A stretch of 64,000 nt of DNA from DYJB01 sp963777165 (GTDB taxonomy: Bacteria; Chloroflexota; Anaerolineae; Anaerolineales; E44-bin32), in contig CAVZPO010000010.1 in the NCBI GenBank assembly GCA_963777165.1, forward strand, positions 1 through 64,000, written 5' to 3'. Below, piece after piece: positions 1 to 8,849 of the stretch (within the stretch, counting starts at the first letter, position 1; every line of letters begins with the position of its first letter). The position numbers and the translations under genes were made by a program. Below the pieces are notes generated by a model. It had not been told where the DNA came from, did not search any database, and was given only the letters and a program-made list of their open reading frames with translations.

Positions 1-122
1 GATCGGACTATGGCGATGCGACCAGGCAGTGGAGGGATGAGCCGTCCGAGCCAGGGAGCGTCGCGGGTCGAGGAGCACGCGTGCCGGAAGCAGAGAGAGT
101 GCGCGTTGAATGGTAAGCGGGC

Positions 123-863
123 TTAGGGGTTCGGCTTGGATGCGCGCAGCGCCAGCCGCCGGAGCATAGTGAGGGCGGCGAGGAGGAGGGCCAGACTCAC
201 GAGCTGTGCGGCGCGCAGCGAGCCGAACCACACAATGGAGTTGCCGCGCACGCCCTCCATCACGAGCCGCGCGGCTGCCGTCAGCGCAACGAAGCCGCCG
301 AAGGCGAAGCCGGGGAAGGGAGTAGCGGGGCGCAGGCGCAGGCTGAGCCACAGGATGGCCAGCGCCGCCACCAGCTCGTAGACCTGTGTCGGGTGACGCG
401 ACAAACCCCAAAGCTCGACGGCCCATGGCACATTCGATGGCGCGCCGAACGTGTCGCCGCTGGCCAGATGCGCCAGAGCCACGCCGACGGCGCAGGCGGC
501 GAACCCCGGGGTCAGCGCGTCGAGCGTCGCCCAGAAAGGCAGGCGTTTTCGCTGAGCATAGACCACCGCCGCGATGAGTCCGACGGGCACGCCGACCTCC
601 GGCGCCAGCGTGAACGGCGTCAGGGCCAGCAGGGCGAACGGCTGGCGCAGGTAGACCTCCAGGTAGGTCAATGCGTATCCCAGCCGCGCACCGATCACCC
701 CGGAAAGAAGCGCAACGAAGATCAATCGCTCGATCTCATCGCCCGGGAGGCCGAGGCGGCGCGCTTGGCGCTCGGCCAACACGCTGCCGACCCACACGCC
801 AACGAGCAGCAACAGACCCGGCAATTGGATTGCCGCCGGCCCGATCTGCAGCACCGGAAGCAT
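123..863 (-). CDS. Lgt-like polytopic membrane protein (prolipoprotein diacylglyceryl transferase family, divergent)
   Basis: A 246-residue membrane protein with about seven hydrophobic segments, related to Lgt, which moves diacylglycerol from phosphatidylglycerol onto the lipobox cysteine of prolipoproteins. Seen: GARLGY near residue 58 and RHPTQVYE near residue 155, both Lgt landmarks. Odd: where classical Lgt has the signature GRIGNF, this protein reads AVGVALAHLASGD, so the essential arginine is not apparent. Its start overlaps the end of the upstream thioredoxin gene by one base, which makes it the last gene of the fur-cbiMQO-tlpA run. It could be a divergent Lgt or a non-catalytic relative with another role; the fold assignment is fairly safe, the activity is not. 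Confidence 0.7.
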   Translation of the reverse strand: MLPVLQIGPAAIQLPGLLLLVGVWVGSVLAERQARRLGLPGDEIERLIFVALLSGVIGARLGYALTYLEVYLRQPFALLALTPFTLAPEVGVPVGLIAAVVYAQRKRLPFWATLDALTPGFAACAVGVALAHLASGDTFGAPSNVPWAVELWGLSRHPTQVYELVAALAILWLSLRLRPATPFPGFAFGGFVALTAAARLVMEGVRGNSIVWFGSLRAAQLVSLALLLAALTMLRRLALRASKPNP

Positions 864-1438
864 CAGTCGGTCTCCCCGATGAGGTCCAACACCGTCGTCT
901 CGAGCACGGAAGGATGGAGTGGTCCGCCGACGACCACCCGGCGGATGACCCCGTCTCGATCGATAAAGAAAGTCGACGGCAAGGCACGCACCTGATACAG
1001 GCGCGTCGCCTGGCCGTCGCGGTCGAGGCCGATCGGGAAGGTCAGGCCGTACTCCGCGGCGAAATCCCGCGCCGCCTGCTCACTGTCCTGCACGGTGCTG
1101 TTGATCGCCAGGACGACGACCCCCTGCGACCCGCGCTGCTCGTGCAGCGCCTGCAGCGCCGGCATCTCCGCCCGGCAAGGTGGACACCACGAGGCCCAGA
1201 CGTTCAACACGACCACCTGCCCGCGCAGGTCCGACAGGCGGACGCGCTCGCCATCGAGCCGTTCCAGATCGACGTCCGGTGCGGCGAAACCCTGGCGCGG
1301 GCTGGGAATGGCGCCGAGCGTCGTGGCTCCCGGCTCAGGTCGCGAGGCGATGATCCAGGCCGAGCCCAAAGCGAGCAGCGCCAGCATCCCCGCTCGCCAC
1401 AGTCGATCGTTGAGGAGCCAACGCGGGGAGACGATCAC
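863..1438 (-). CDS. TlpA/ResA-like membrane-anchored thioredoxin
   Basis: A 191-residue thiol-disulfide oxidoreductase of the TlpA/ResA/AhpC-TSA type. Seen: one N-terminal transmembrane anchor (about residues 14-32) and then a thioredoxin fold with the redox motif WASWCPPCRAEMPAL near residue 83 and a cis-proline region at RALPSTFFID. The anchor places the domain outside the cytoplasmic membrane, where it probably keeps cysteines of exported metalloproteins or cytochromes reduced. The start is GTG at 1438, and that codon overlaps the TGA of cbiO (GTGA arrangement), so translation is probably coupled to the metal transporter. The actual partner protein cannot be read from the sequence. Confidence 0.85.
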   Translation of the reverse strand: MIVSPRWLLNDRLWRAGMLALLALGSAWIIASRPEPGATTLGAIPSPRQGFAAPDVDLERLDGERVRLSDLRGQVVVLNVWASWCPPCRAEMPALQALHEQRGSQGVVVLAINSTVQDSEQAARDFAAEYGLTFPIGLDRDGQATRLYQVRALPSTFFIDRDGVIRRVVVGGPLHPSVLETTVLDLIGETD

Positions 1439-2147
1439 AGCGCCTCGAGTCCGTGCGCCTGCAGCAGTTCGGGGTTCGCCAGCAGTTCGGCCGTCGGGCC
1501 GTCCGCGGCGATCAGGCCGGCGTCAAGGATGATGGTGCGAGGCAGGAGCTCGTGGACCATGCGCAGGTCGTGGGTGGAGACGAGCATGGTCATGGGGAGG
1601 TCGCCCAGCAGCCGGATCAGCCCCCGGCGCGCGCGCGGATCCAGCCCGGACGTCGGCTCATCCAGCGCCAGGACCTCCGGCTCCATGGCCAGCACGGTGG
1701 CAATGGCGATGCGCTTCTTCTCCCCGCTGCTGAGGTGATGCGAGATCCGCGTCGGCGCGATCCGCCATCCCCACGGCGGACAGCGCTGCGGCCACCCGCG
1801 AGCTCACTTCCGGCTCCGGCAATCCCTGGTACATCGGCCCGAAAGCGACGTCGTCAAAGACCGTCGGGGAGAACAGTTGGTCGTCCGGGTCCTCGAAGAC
1901 CATCCCGACCGCCGAGCGGATCGCCCCTACGCGTCTTGTCGGTCAGCACCTGTCCGCAAACCGTTATCTGCCCCACTCCGCGCAAGATGCCGTTGAGGTG
2001 CAGGAGAAGCGTCGACTTACCCGCGCCGTTCGGCCCGACGAGCGCCACTTTCTCGCCCGGTGCGATCATGAACGAGACGCCGCGCAGCGCCGGGTGACCA
2101 TCCGGGTAGGAGAAGGTCAGGCCCTGGACCTCGATCGAGTGGTGCAC
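1435..2147 (-). CDS. cbiO: CbiO-type ECF transporter ATPase, two apparent frameshifts
   Basis: ATP-binding subunit of a nickel/cobalt energy-coupling-factor transporter. Read across two +1 disruptions (near 1925 and 1748) the protein is a normal-length ABC ATPase: Walker A GPNGAGKST near residue 40, a Q-loop region VFEDPDDQLFSPTVFDDV, signature LSSGEKKRIA (recovered only after the second shift), Walker B EVLALDEPTSGLDP and the H-loop STHD. The DPDDQLFSPTV stretch is typical of CbiO/EcfA. It lies 3 bases after cbiQ and overlaps the thioredoxin start. As written the gene is broken into three pieces, which I attribute to sequence error because every motif is intact on one side of each break or the other. 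Confidence 0.85.
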
Positions 2148-2150
2148 GCC

Positions 2151-2970
2151 CTACCCCCAGACCAGGAAGCCGAACAGCCAGAGCAAGCCAAGCAGTGCCA
2201 GGCCGATCCTCAGCGTCCTGCGGGCGCCGGGGGGCACAGGCCGCAGCGCGAACGAGCGGACCTCGCCATCGTAGCCGCGCGCCAGCATGGCGACGTAGAG
2301 GCGATCGCTGCGGTCGATGGCGCGCAGGAACAGGTTGCCGGCCATCCCGCCGGCAACTCGCGCCCGCCAGGTGAGCGACCCCCCGGGCCGCAGCCGACCG
2401 GCGCCAGCCGGCAGGCGAGCGAGGCCGGAGCGCGCCGCGCGGGCCCGCATCAGCCGCACCCCCTCGTCAGCCAGCACGAACAGGTAGCGCCACATCAGGC
2501 CGAAGATCGTCACCAGCAAGCGAGGCATGCGGACGGCGCGCATCGCCAGCAGCAGATCTGGAAAGGGCGTCGACGAGGCAAGGACGATCGCCGCCTGCAC
2601 CGATAGCCACGACTTAACTGCCACGTTGGCGAATCGCAGGATGCCCTCCATCGTGGGCACCAACGTCCACGGACCAAGCGGCAGGCGGAGGATCACCGTC
2701 CCCGGCGTGGTGAAGACCAGCGGGAGTGCCGCCAGGGCAAACGGCAGGGCCAGGCTGGCGCGGCGCAGCACGAACCCCACGCCCAGGCCGGAGAGGATCT
2801 CGACCGAGAGGACGATGGACAGGAACAGCAGATAGACCGGCCAGGCGCCGAATGGCGTGAGGGAGACGCGTCAGGATGAACGCCACCGCCAGGACGAACT
2901 TGACCCGCCCGTCGAGCGCATGGACCGGGCTGGCCAAGAGGCGGTAGGGATCGAGGAAGTGGACGTGCAT
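2151..2970 (-). CDS. cbiQ: CbiQ-type ECF transporter T component, one apparent frameshift
   Basis: Transmembrane coupling subunit (EcfT/CbiQ) that links the CbiM substrate subunit to the CbiO ATPase. The N-terminal part (MHVHFLDPYRLLASPVHALD) carries the usual DPRVK-like entry of the family (HALDGRVKFVLAV); after a +1 disruption near 2870 the frame continues with four or five membrane spans and the cytoplasmic coupling segment containing MRARAARSG. The ATG at 2970 starts about 65 bases after cbiM. Metal specificity (Ni or Co) is not decided by this subunit. Confidence 0.83.
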
Positions 2971-3035
2971 CGGAAGCCTATCGGGGCGCCGCGCCGAGCG
3001 CGGGCCGGGAGCGGCGCCTCACTCGCTCCGCGGTT

Positions 3036-3972
3036 TCAGGGTGTGGCCTTGCCGTTCCGGCGCAGGTAGGCCACTCCCAGCGCCACGCCGAATACGAGGA
3101 GCGTGCCGACGATCCCGGCCAGGATCGTGGCCAGCGCCTGGTTCGATATGCCGGGGAAGACGTAGTCCGGGATCAGACGGTAGTAGCGGGCCGCGGGCAG
3201 CCTCCAGAAATCCCTGCTGCCCGGCGACCCACTCCAGCCCATCAGGGCGAGTGGAGGCCAGAGGCGACAGCACGGCAAGGAACAGGGCAATCCCGAGGCC
3301 GAAACGCCCAGATGGCAGCGCCTCCCTTGGCCGCAACGTGGTCCGGCGCTGATCAGATCGCGCCGGGTGGTAGATAGGAAAGCCAGGGCCCCGACGGTGA
3401 TCAGCCCTTCGCCGACGCCGATCAGCGCATGGATGCCGCCCATCGCTGGAACGGCGATATTGGCCGGAGACGTTCCGGACAAAGCCAGCTGCAGGGCGGC
3501 AGAGAGCGAAGCGATGAAGATCGACGACCACGCCGAAGCAAAGCCGCTGACGAACAGGCTCCATGGCCGGACACCTGTCTAGCCGGCGAAGGCTGGTGTA
3601 GACGAAGTAGGACACCGCCACGCCGACGATGGCCATGTTGAACAAGTTGGCACCCAGGGCGAGCAACCCGCCATCCTGGAAGATCAGCGCCTGGACGCTG
3701 ACGACGGTGGTCATGACGATCACCGCCGCCCAGGGTCCGAGCAGGATGGTGGCAATGGCCGCGCCAAGCAGGTGCCCGGAGGTACCGCCGGTGACGCTGA
3801 AGTTGAGCATCTGCCCGGCGAAGAGAGCGGCTGCCAGGACGCCCATGAGCGGGATCTGGCGCTCGCCCAGGTCCTTGCCGGTGCGCCGCAGGGCGTAGGC
3901 CACAACGAGGACCGAGATCACCCAGAAGACGATAGCAACGAGGGTCGAGAGGAAGCCGTCTGGAATGTGCAT
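3036..3972 (-). CDS. cbiM: CbiM-type nickel/cobalt ECF substrate subunit with C-terminal PDGLE/CbiN-like part, several apparent frameshifts
   Basis: Substrate-binding membrane protein of a CbiMQO/NikMQO transporter. I chose the ATG at 3972 because it gives the invariant N-terminus MHIPDGFL, whose His2 is the metal ligand of this family. Membrane spans follow, then NFSVTGGTSGHLLGAA and GGIHALIGVGEGLIT, both family landmarks. The last part (PDYVFPGI followed by one long span) matches the PDGLE/CbiN-like domain, so substrate and accessory subunits are fused. Frame is lost and regained near 3575, 3345, 3318 and 3205, each a net +1. Whether it takes up nickel or cobalt is open; the neighbourhood needs both. 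Confidence 0.83.
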
Positions 3973-4018
3973 GGGAGCGGGTCGAAGAAACATGGTGTCT
4001 ACTCGTTGCGCACGTGGA

Positions 4019-4447
4019 TCAGACGGATGCGCAGCCGGCGCACAGGCCGCCGAGCGTCAGGTGATGGGTGTCGACGACGAAGCCGGTCCTGCGTTTGACG
4101 GCCCGGCCGAGGGATCCCAGCAGGCCCGGATCCACCTCCACTTTCCGACCGCACTTGCGGCAAACCAGGTGGGCGTGGGGATGGCTGGGATCGCGCATGG
4201 AGAAGCGCAGCGACTCGCCGCCGTTCGCGTGCAGGTCGAGCAGGCCGGCGCGGCTCAGGGTCTCCAACGTTCGATACACGGTGGCCGGGTTGAGTCCCGG
4301 AAGGCGGAGGCGGGCATCGTCGAAGACCTGCTGGGCGGAGCGGTGATCGCCGGCGTGAGCGACCGATTCGAGGATCACCGCCCGCTGGGCGGTCACCCGG
4401 TAGCCCGCCCGGCGCAGTTCGGAGGTCAGTCGTTCGCCGCAGGACAC
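4019..4447 (-). CDS. Fur-family metalloregulator (nickel/cobalt/zinc type)
   Basis: A 142-residue Fur-family repressor. Seen: N-terminal winged helix (RAGYRVTAQRAVILESV, then PGLNPATVYRTLETL), a dimerisation domain with the His-rich HPHAHLVCRKCGR, and a final CAGC giving the second half of the structural Cys4 zinc site. I chose the GTG at 4447 because AAGGAG lies six bases upstream; the longer in-frame extension would run through the promoter. It is the first gene of the cbiMQO operon (46-base gap to cbiM) and its promoter overlaps a perfect inverted repeat, so autorepression together with control of metal uptake is likely. Context suggests nickel (Nur-like) or cobalt sensing, but this is inference. 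Confidence 0.88.
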   Translation of the reverse strand: MSCGERLTSELRRAGYRVTAQRAVILESVAHAGDHRSAQQVFDDARLRLPGLNPATVYRTLETLSRAGLLDLHANGGESLRFSMRDPSHPHAHLVCRKCGRKVEVDPGLLGSLGRAVKRRTGFVVDTHHLTLGGLCAGCASV

Positions 4448-4463
4448 ATGCAACTCCTTGTTG

Positions 4464-4510
4464 TTGCGAAATGTCGCAATAAGGATAGCGCTGGCGGTAC
4501 CTCGAGTCAA
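4464..4510 (-). promoter_or_regulatory. Promoter and palindromic operator of the fur-cbiMQO operon
   Basis: On the minus strand TTGACT (4510-4505) and TATCCT (4487-4482) are separated by exactly 17 bases, a near-ideal sigma70-type promoter. Directly downstream, at the expected transcription start, is the inverted repeat TTGCGA-N4-TCGCAA (4464-4479), flanked by further matching bases. A Fur-family protein encoded immediately downstream makes this the obvious operator. Confidence 0.75.
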
Positions 4511-4619
4511 GGCCCTGCAGGGCCGTGCAACGGTCAGCCGCAGGCGGCGGCCGCGGCGGCGCCGAGGGCGACGGCCGAGGCGCTGCCAAAGGCCCGACAC
4601 GCAGGATCGCGAATGCAAA

Positions 4620-4640
4620 CCGCCTCCCGACGGGAGGCGG
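4620..4640 (-). terminator. Hairpin terminator of the PepSY-like gene
   Basis: CCGCCTCCC and GGGAGGCGG pair around a three-base loop, followed on the minus strand by a short T run (GGTTTGC). It lies 24 bases past the stop at 4664 and separates that gene from the fur promoter. Confidence 0.6.
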
Positions 4641-4663
4641 CTGCCTGGAGGAGGAGAGGAAGA

Positions 4664-5577
4664 TTACTCGCTCATCTCGACGAACGTGCCGTGCCAGGTG
4701 TGGTACCAGACCTGGCCGGTGGTGGCGTTGACGCTGAGCATGCTGACGGGCGTGCCGTCGGTTTCCACGTCGAAGGTGTAGTAACCGGGGAACGCCTCTG
4801 CCGTAGCGCTGAGCGTCTGATCCGGGTAGGCCTGCTCAAGGTAGGCCAGCGCCTTCTCGCGCGCTTCGGCGTCGGTCAGCGGCGTGGCGTCGGTCGGGAT
4901 CGTTGCGGGGCCGAAGTCGCCGATGCCGCCCATCATGTGCCCGCCCATACGGCCGATCCCGGTGATCGGGTCGGTGCCGTGCATGCCGTAGGTCGTGTTC
5001 CACATCATCGACGGGCCGAACTCGAGGTGCACGATCTGGCGAACCGGATCGACGAGCACCTCAAAGGCGCCCTGGCCGGTGGTGGTGTCCTCGATCACGG
5101 CGTAGGCGTGGTTGTCGAAGATCATGATCTCACCCAGTGCCAGGTTCTCCTTGCCGAGGGAGTCGAGGAACGTCTGCACGGCTTTGGTGGTTGCCTCGAT
5201 CGTCAGCGGCTCCGTCGCGGCAGCCACGCCGCCGCCACCGTAGGTCGGCATGCGGTCGAAGCCGTTGGGCATCCCGGCGAAGGGGCGCTCGTCGTTGGCA
5301 CGTGAGCGAGGTTCCAGGCCGCCCATCATGCCACCGCGATTGAACGGCGTCTCGTCCCCGCCCCAGCCGCCCATCATGCCGCCGCGATTGAAGGGGATAC
5401 ATCGTCCCCTGCCCGGCCGCCCATCATGCCGGGCCCATAGGCGCCGTCCGCGGCGAGAGCGCGTGGATACGCGATGACCTCTTGTCGCGCGCTGACGGCG
5501 CGCCCGATGAGGAAACCGCCGCCCAACAGCACGCCCACGGCGACCAGCGCCAGGACGACGATCCCCAGTACTTTCAA
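4664..5577 (-). CDS. Membrane-anchored PepSY-like protein with Gly-Met-rich repeats
   Basis: About 300 residues. Seen: one N-terminal membrane anchor (MKVLGIVVLALVAVGVLLGG), a linker with two copies of PFNRGGMMGG plus further MMGG segments, and a C-terminal half with repeated beta-strand units resembling PepSY domains (TIEATTKAVQTFLDSLG; DAEAREKALAYLEQAYPD; the closing NATTGQVWYHTWHGTF). The frame is lost near 5398 between the anchor and the first repeat; read across, the repeats follow on naturally. The Met-rich stretches could bind soft metals, and it sits next to a metal-uptake operon, but no function is established. The hairpin at 4620-4640 ends it. Confidence 0.65.
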
Positions 5578-5938
5578 GACTTCGATTCATGCACTGCCTC
5601 CTTGACCTCACCCGAGGTTAGTCCAAGGCTACCCCCGGGCTGTGAAGGAGTAGTGAAGACCAGGCGAAGGACCTGGGAGAGAAACGTGGGAGGAGGATGA
5701 GCGCGAAGGGCGAGGGCTATGGACTCCGACTTATGGCGTCCACCCCCCTGCGCTCCCGGTCAGTTTACCGGGACGTGCGGCCCACCAAAGCGGCCTGCGG
5801 TCGACGATTGCGTTCAAGGAGGCGGTGGGGCGCCCACGGCGGGTCTTCTTACCGCGGCAACCTTCCCGCGCGCGGAACCGCCGCGGGTGCATTGCGACTC
5901 CAGGGCCCGATGTACCCGGCACGCAGCCGCGCGTTGTG

Positions 5939-5974
5939 GCCCGTAGGGGCGAAGCATGCTTCGCCCCTACGGGC
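5939..5974. repeat. Perfect 36-bp palindrome, GTAGGGGCGAAGC family
   Basis: Bases 5939-5956 are the exact reverse complement of 5957-5974, centred on GCATGC. The arms contain GTAGGGGCGAAGC, shared with the elements at 6114 and 13451. It looks like a REP/MITE-type intergenic element; as RNA it would form a very stable hairpin. Confidence 0.85.
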
Positions 5975-6113
5975 GCCGTCAGGAGGTTGGGTGCGACGGG
6001 AAGGCGTACACCGCGGGCTGGTAGCCGCAAGCTCTAGTCTGCGTGTGCCTCGCGCAAGGTGAGGCCGTGGCGGCAGAGTGGAAGAGGGCCCCGAGGGCGT
6101 GCGCCGTATGTGG

Positions 6114-6224
6114 GTAGGGGCGACGCATGCCATCTCGCACCCCGTTCGGGCCGCGAGCCCCGCCCCGCCGGGCGAGACGGCCGGCGTGCCGCCGGGCTTC
6201 GCGCCACGAACGGTGCGTCGCCCC
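6114..6224. repeat. Longer member of the GTAGGGGCGA inverted-repeat family
   Basis: Starts GTAGGGGCGACGCATGCC and ends TGCGTCGCCCC, so the ends are inverted repeats around about 85 bases of GC-rich core. The 3' portion (CCGGGCTTCGCG, CACGAACGGTGC) is shared with the copy at 13451, showing that they belong to one family with variable cores. Confidence 0.75.
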
Positions 6225-6403
6225 AATGGTCAGCGAGGTGACAGAACGTCAGACGGTCGCGACTGCAGGCTTACACAAGCGGGCTGTCGTAGCGGTTGAA
6301 GCAGTCCACCGAACTCGAGGCCATCTATTTGAATCGCGATCCCTGGCCCGGCGATCTCCACGTTGGAGGCAGCATGCTCAACCTCCAGCTTGTCCCGACC
6401 GGC

Positions 6404-7600
6404 CTATTCGGCCAGGCCCGATACGGCCGTGGTGGCCGCCGGCCGCATCAGGCCGATCAGGGCGCCTTCGCCGATGGGGGAGCGCGTCCCGTCGACATTC
6501 AGGAGATCAACGGATCCACCCTCACTCAGGAAATAGCCGACGACCATTCGATCCTCATCGGCCCACAGGATCCGCTCGAAGTAGCCAGGAGCCTGCGATG
6601 CGATCGCCGTGGGCGCCTCGCCCCGGCGCAGGCGCAACAAGACCTGGCCAGCCTCATCCTCAGGGTTCCCCCGCGCGATCGCGTACGCCAGCCGCTCACC
6701 GGACGGCGAGTAGGCAGCCGCTCCCTGCTGCCCCTGATCGGGCAAGACCTCAAACGCGGTGTCGGTGCCGCTGGCCAGTTCACGCTCGCGCATCCCTTCC
6801 TCGCCACACCCGCCGGCGGCATACTCCCCGTCCGGCGAAAGCCCGAACCAGCATGGGCCGGCGGCGTCTTCCGTGGCCGGGACGAGTGGGGTCGAGGCGC
6901 CGTCCGCCGGGCTGTAGCGGTACAGGCTGGACCAGCCGAAGAACAGGATGTAGCCGCCGATGCCGGTCACCTGCCAGGCGTAGATCAGATCGCCGTCGTC
7001 CATCCAGCGCATGGCTTCCAGGGCGAAGTACTCCGCCAGGCTGTCGGCCGGATCGCTCTCCACGATCATCCGGGAATTGCCGCCGTCGATATCGGCGATC
7101 CACAGCTGGCTGGAGACGCCGGCAGAGTCGTAGCTCGAATACGTCCAGGCGATGCGTTGGTCATCCTCCGACACGGCGAACGTCAGACTGGCCTGCGGTT
7201 CGGCGGAGGTGAAATCGAGCGTCTCGACCCCGTCGGCGGTGACGCGGCGCACGACGCCGCCCAGGCTCGAACCGCCGCTGGCCACGTAGTAGATCGACTC
7301 GCCGACAACCTGCGCGGTGTTGGGCCGCGCGTAAGCGAGCCCCTCCGCCGAGCGCGTCTCGACCAGCTCGCCTTCGAGCGAGTACACGTAGAAGTCCGGC
7401 GCCCGGTGGGTGACGATCATGGGGTCTGCTGCCGGAGTGTCTCCGGCCGTCGGGGTGCTTTCGACCTCCGGCACATCCGGGGTGGCTGTGCTCCCCGGCA
7501 CCTCACCCAACACCTGGCCAGGAAGCGAGCAGCCCAGCGCGAGGCCCAGGCAGCTCAGGGTGGCAAGGACCACGGCCAATCGGCGACGAGAAGAGGACAT
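6404..7600 (-). CDS. Secreted lipoprotein with TolB/WD-like beta-propeller repeats
   Basis: A 398-residue lipoprotein. I chose the ATG at 7600: it has AGGAG about nine bases upstream and gives a compact signal peptide ending in the lipobox LALGC (Cys near residue 24). A Thr/Pro-rich linker follows, and then a domain of repeating blades (for example SEDDQRIAWTYSSYDSAG, LWIADIDGGNSRMI, LSPDGEYAAGG, YSPSGERLAYAIARG) typical of TolB/DPP-IV N-terminal propellers. Probably a surface-exposed binding protein; no enzymatic residues are evident. It is divergent from the ribA cassette and shares the upstream spacer with it. Confidence 0.75.
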   Translation of the reverse strand: MSSSRRRLAVVLATLSCLGLALGCSLPGQVLGEVPGSTATPDVPEVESTPTAGDTPAADPMIVTHRAPDFYVYSLEGELVETRSAEGLAYARPNTAQVVGESIYYVASGGSSLGGVVRRVTADGVETLDFTSAEPQASLTFAVSEDDQRIAWTYSSYDSAGVSSQLWIADIDGGNSRMIVESDPADSLAEYFALEAMRWMDDGDLIYAWQVTGIGGYILFFGWSSLYRYSPADGASTPLVPATEDAAGPCWFGLSPDGEYAAGGCGEEGMRERELASGTDTAFEVLPDQGQQGAAAYSPSGERLAYAIARGNPEDEAGQVLLRLRRGEAPTAIASQAPGYFERILWADEDRMVVGYFLSEGGSVDLLNVDGTRSPIGEGALIGLMRPAATTAVSGLAE

Positions 7601-8189
7601 CGGGATGATCTCCTGGTAGGATCGAGGCTTCAGCTGCGACATCACAGCGGGATTGCGAGGCAAGCGGGGAGCGCGTGTCACTTTGCCAATCGTGCGGGTC
7701 CCGGTGATCGATCTGGTCGGGAGTATAAGTCCCTGGCGGTCGCGTGGCAACACGAAGGTGTCGATCGGCACTTCTCCCCCATGCGCATCTGCACGAGGGC
7801 GAGCGAGGATCCAAACAGCGCCAGCGGGTGTGGCGACCGATCCGCTCAACCGCCACCGGGCGCCGCGTGACTCCCTCCGGCTAGCCGCTTTCTTCAGCCG
7901 AGTCTCAGGCCGCCTCGTCCTGACAGTTGATGGCGGCGCATGCTAGCGCATGCTGGCGGCCCGCCTTACGCCGGCCGGGACCGAAGGGGTGCCCTCGTCG
8001 AGGATCGACCTCCCGACACAGGGTCGTCTAGATCCCGCGCCGCGACGAGTTTGCATCCCGGGATAAGAGTTGCGTGAACATAGTCCTATATGGTCAGAAT
8101 TGGCTTATACTTGATATCCACAGGCTGAACAGCAGGTTTGGGGAAGCTCAGCCGCCTCCGGGGCACTCCGGCTTAAGGGGTGGCGCACG
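7601..8189. other. Divergent intergenic region, candidate promoter for the pterin-like cassette
   Basis: No convincing gene. Most is GC-rich, but 8070-8125 is a distinct A/T-rich island with TATACT at 8106-8111, a plausible -10 about 80 bases before the GTP cyclohydrolase start. No clear -35 hexamer sits at 17 bases, so the assignment is weak. I looked for FMN riboswitch boxes here and found none. Confidence 0.4.
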
Positions 8190-8849
8190 ATGGCAGATCT
8201 CACGGTCGAACGCAAGGCAACCGCTCGCGTCCCCACCGCCGAGGGCGAGTACCAGTTGTGTCTGTATCACAACTCGCACGACTCCAAGGAACACCTGGCG
8301 CTGGTGATGGGCGAGGTCTCAGGTGAATCCGAAGTGCTCGTGCGCGTGCACTCCGAGTGCCTGACGGGCGATGTACTCGGCTCGCGGCGTTGCGATTGCG
8401 GGGAACAACTGCACCGCGCCATGCGCCAGATCGGTCGCCAGGGAGCCGGCGTGATCGTCTACCTTCGCCAGGAAGGACGCGGCATCGGCCTGCTCGACAA
8501 GCTGCGGGCCTATAATCTCCAGGATCAGGGGTACGACACGGTCGAGGCCAACCTGGCCCTCGGCCATCAGGCCGATGAGCGCGATTACTCCGCCGCCGCA
8601 CGCATCCTCGCCGACCTCGGCGTGCGCTCCGTCCGCCTGATGACCAACAACCCGACCAAGATCGAGGGGCTGCGCGCCCTGGGCGTGCGAATCGTCGACC
8701 GGGTTCCACTCGAGCCAACCGTCCACGCCGAGAACGCCGGCTACCTGCAGACAAAGGTCAAGCGCATGCACCACCTACTGACGCTGGCGCCACGGCCCGA
8801 GGCCGTGACTTTGGTCGGGCGGCGAAACGGACATGGACGACCCGCTTGA
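8190..8849 (+). CDS. ribA: GTP cyclohydrolase II (stand-alone RibA)
   Basis: A 219-residue GTP cyclohydrolase II, which opens GTP to 2,5-diamino-6-ribosylamino-4(3H)-pyrimidinone 5'-phosphate, formate and pyrophosphate. Seen: the zinc-binding stretch HSECLTGDVLGSRRCDCG (three Cys), the catalytic LRQEGRGIGL and YDTVEANLALGH. There is no fused RibB domain. It heads a seven-gene overlapping cassette in which none of RibB, RibH, RibE or the RibD deaminase occurs, so its product may feed a pathway other than riboflavin, although a housekeeping role cannot be excluded. The next gene starts inside its last codons. Confidence 0.93.
   Translation: MADLTVERKATARVPTAEGEYQLCLYHNSHDSKEHLALVMGEVSGESEVLVRVHSECLTGDVLGSRRCDCGEQLHRAMRQIGRQGAGVIVYLRQEGRGIGLLDKLRAYNLQDQGYDTVEANLALGHQADERDYSAAARILADLGVRSVRLMTNNPTKIEGLRALGVRIVDRVPLEPTVHAENAGYLQTKVKRMHHLLTLAPRPEAVTLVGRRNGHGRPA

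Larger units (their letters stand above)
5578..6403. other. Non-coding spacer with palindromic repeats
   Basis: No reading frame here has recognisable protein features. The stretch holds two members of the GTAGGGGCGA repeat family (5939-5974 and 6114-6224) and otherwise GC-rich low-information sequence between two genes that both read leftward. Confidence 0.6.

Noticed and set aside
3973..4018. Cobalamin or NiCo riboswitch ahead of cbiM
   Set aside because: The gap is 46 bases, too short, and no B12-box-like sequence occurs there or ahead of fur.
8041..8189. FMN riboswitch ahead of ribA
   Set aside because: The conserved RFN boxes are not present; only an A/T-rich promoter-like island is seen.
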